Shown: one piece after another, positions 11,631-13,209 of the stretch
How positions within the stretch are numbered: position 1 is the first letter of the stretch
Layout: every line of letters starts with the position of its first letter
Origin: Streptococcus mitis
Lineage (GTDB): Bacteria; Bacillota; Bacilli; Lactobacillales; Streptococcaceae
Reading direction: 5' to 3'
Assembly (NCBI GenBank): GCA_018364455.1
Contig: JAGZLW010000051.1
Coordinates: 1 to 13,209 of the forward strand
Length of the DNA: 13,209 nt
Translations under genes and position numbers: made by a program
Notes under the pieces: generated by a model
Databases searched by the model: none
Told to the model about the DNA's origin: nothing
What the model saw: the letters and a program-made list of their open reading frames with translations, nothing else

Positions 11631-13209
11631 ATGCCTAAACGTACTGATATTCAAAAAATTATGGTGATTGGTTCTGGTCCGATTATTATTGGTCAGGCTG
11701 CTGAGTTTGACTACGCTGGGACCCAGGCTTGCTTGTCGTTGAAAGAGGAAGGTTATGAGGTTGTCTTGGTTAACTCAAACCCTGCCACCATCATGACGGA
11801 CAAGGAGATTGCGGACAAGGTTTATATTGAACCGATTACACTTGAGTTTGTAACGCGTATTCTTCGTAAGGAACGTCCAGATGCCTTGCTACCAACCCTT
11901 GGTGGGCAAACTGGTCTTAATATGGCCATGGAATTGTCTAAAAATGGTATCCTAGATGAGCTTGGTGTTGAACTTCTGGGTACTAAACTATCTGCCATCG
12001 ACCAAGCGGAGGACCGTGACCTCTTTAAACAATTGATGGAAGAGCTGAACCAACCAATTCCAGAGTCTGAAATTGTCAACACAGTAGAAGAAGCAGTTTC
12101 TTTTGCAGCAACAATTGGCTACCCAGTCATCGTCCGTCCAGCCTTTACTCTTGGTGGCACTGGTGGTGGTATGTGTGCCAACGAGGAAGAATTGCGCGAG
12201 ATCGCTGAAAATGGTCTGAAGTTGTCACCTGTTACCCAATGTTTGATTGAGCGTTCAATCGCAGGATTCAAGGAAATTGAATACGAAGTCATGCGTGACT
12301 CAGCTGACAATGCTTTGGTTGTATGTAACATGGAAAACTTTGACCCAGTCGGGATTCACACAGGAGATTCCATTGTATTTGCCCCTGCCCAAACCATGTC
12401 AGATTATGAAAACCAAATGCTACGTGACGCGAGCTTGAGCATCATTCGTGCCCTCAAGATTGAAGGTGGATGTAACGTTCAGCTGGCTCTTGATCCACAC
12501 AGCTTCAAGTACTACGTCATCGAAGTAAACCCTCGTGTATCACGTTCGTCAGCCCTTGCATCTAAGGCGACAGGTTACCCAATTGCCAAATTGGCTGCTA
12601 AGATTGCCGTCGGTTTGACCTTGGATGAGGTTATCAACCCAGTCACGGGTTCAACCTATGCCATGTTTGAGCCAGCCCTTGACTACGTCGTTGCCAAGAT
12701 TCCACGTTTCCCATTTGACAAGTTTGAAAAAGGTGAGCGCCGTCTTGGGACACAGATGAAGGCCACTGGAGAAGTCATGGCAATCGGTCGAAACATCGAA
12801 GAATCTCTCCTTAAAGCCTGTCGTTCCCTTGAAATTGGTGTGCACCACAATGAAATGCCTGAGCTTGCAGCAGTTTCTGATGATGCCTTGATTGAAAAGG
12901 TTGTTAAGGCCCAAGATGACCGTCTCTTCTATGTGTCAGAAGCTATTCGCCGTGGTTACACACCAGAAGAAATTGCAGAACTTACAAAAATCGATATCTT
13001 TTATCTCGATAAACTTCTACATATCTTTGAGATTGAGCAGGAGTTGGGTGCCCATCCACAAGATCTTGAAGTTTTGAAAACTGCAAAATTGAATGGATTT
13101 TCAGACCGTAAGATTGCTGAACTATGGAAAACGACAGCTGACCAAGTGCGCCAACTTCGTTTGGAAAACAAGATTGTTCCTGTTTATAAGATGGTCGATA
13201 CTTGTGCGG
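11631..13209 (+). CDS. carB: Carbamoyl phosphate synthase large subunit, 3' end cut by the window
   Basis: CarB uses ammonia from CarA, bicarbonate and two ATP to make carbamoyl phosphate. The window holds 526 codons of about 1058. The product starts MPKRTDIQKIMVIGSGP, the usual CarB N-terminus, which fixes ATG 11631 even though no ribosome binding site lies within 20 bases upstream. Visible parts: pre-ATP-grasp domain (GSGPIIIGQAAEFDYAG, 14-30), TLGGQTGLN (89-97), the ATP-grasp loop TLGGTGGG (173-180), and the carboxyphosphate-site block VIEVNPRVSRSSALASKATGYP near residue 300. From about residue 400 the oligomerisation domain begins (DDRLFYVSEAIRRGYT). The window ends inside it, so the second (carbamoyl phosphate) ATP-grasp half and the allosteric domain lie outside. 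No frameshift is seen. Confidence 0.96.
   Translation, partial: MPKRTDIQKIMVIGSGPIIIGQAAEFDYAGTQACLSLKEEGYEVVLVNSNPATIMTDKEIADKVYIEPITLEFVTRILRKERPDALLPTLGGQTGLNMAMELSKNGILDELGVELLGTKLSAIDQAEDRDLFKQLMEELNQPIPESEIVNTVEEAVSFAATIGYPVIVRPAFTLGGTGGGMCANEEELREIAENGLKLSPVTQCLIERSIAGFKEIEYEVMRDSADNALVVCNMENFDPVGIHTGDSIVFAPAQTMSDYENQMLRDASLSIIRALKIEGGCNVQLALDPHSFKYYVIEVNPRVSRSSALASKATGYPIAKLAAKIAVGLTLDEVINPVTGSTYAMFEPALDYVVAKIPRFPFDKFEKGERRLGTQMKATGEVMAIGRNIEESLLKACRSLEIGVHHNEMPELAAVSDDALIEKVVKAQDDRLFYVSEAIRRGYTPEEIAELTKIDIFYLDKLLHIFEIEQELGAHPQDLEVLKTAKLNGFSDRKIAELWKTTADQVRQLRLENKIVPVYKMVDTCA

Noticed and set aside
11608..11633. A promoter giving a leaderless carB mRNA
   Set aside because: TTGACG at 11608-11613 would place its -10 on the start codon itself, so it cannot produce a transcript starting at the ATG.

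Overview
The window is about 13.2 kb of low-GC Firmicute chromosome. It comes from a mitis-group Streptococcus (S. pneumoniae, S. mitis or a close relative). The grounds are a CiaH histidine kinase matching the pneumococcal protein as I remember it, a streptococcal histidine-triad (Pht) surface protein with AdcR-type zinc operators, a BOX repeat, and a pyrR-pyrB-carA-carB cluster. As I recall pneumococcal reference genomes, ciaRH, the pht genes and the nth/pyr/car block lie in separate places. Finding them within 13 kb suggests a commensal relative or a rearranged chromosome. No replication origin, rRNA, tRNA, prophage or CRISPR array is visible.

Layout. 1-1217: 3' part of ciaH, followed by an intrinsic terminator. 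1248-1320: a compact, highly structured non-coding segment of unclear origin. 1343-1474: a promoter overlapped by tandem AdcR-like boxes. 1475-5002: a large histidine-triad lipoprotein gene with seven HxxHxH motifs, an internal 135-bp duplication and a C-terminus unlike PhtE. 5124-5161: a terminator that can serve both strands. 5305-6822 (minus): a two-domain ABC-F ATPase with a long leader (about 6823-7323) that holds a 31-codon ORF, a 3-codon ORF, two terminator-like hairpins and a BOX element. 7418-8626 (plus): a DUF177/YceD protein and endonuclease III, overlapping by one base. 8650-13209 (plus): the PyrR-regulated pyrimidine operon pyrR-pyrB-carA-carB, with carB cut by the window end.

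How it works together. The pyr operon makes carbamoyl phosphate (CarAB) and carbamoyl aspartate (PyrB), and PyrR senses UMP/UTP and turns the operon down. The main observation is that the sequence holds not one but three PyrR-binding-loop hairpins. One is the leader attenuator before pyrR, one sits just upstream of the carA ribosome binding site, and one lies in the 201-bp carA-carB spacer. All three share the loop core CCNGNGAG and an asymmetric internal loop with a 5' TAA-containing side opposite one base, but their stems differ in a compensatory way. The second notable region is the ABC-F leader, which has the parts expected of ribosome-mediated attenuation (tiny ORF, overlapping terminator), as known for antibiotic-responsive ABC-F genes. 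The third is the ciaH-pht junction, with its unexplained RNA-like structure.
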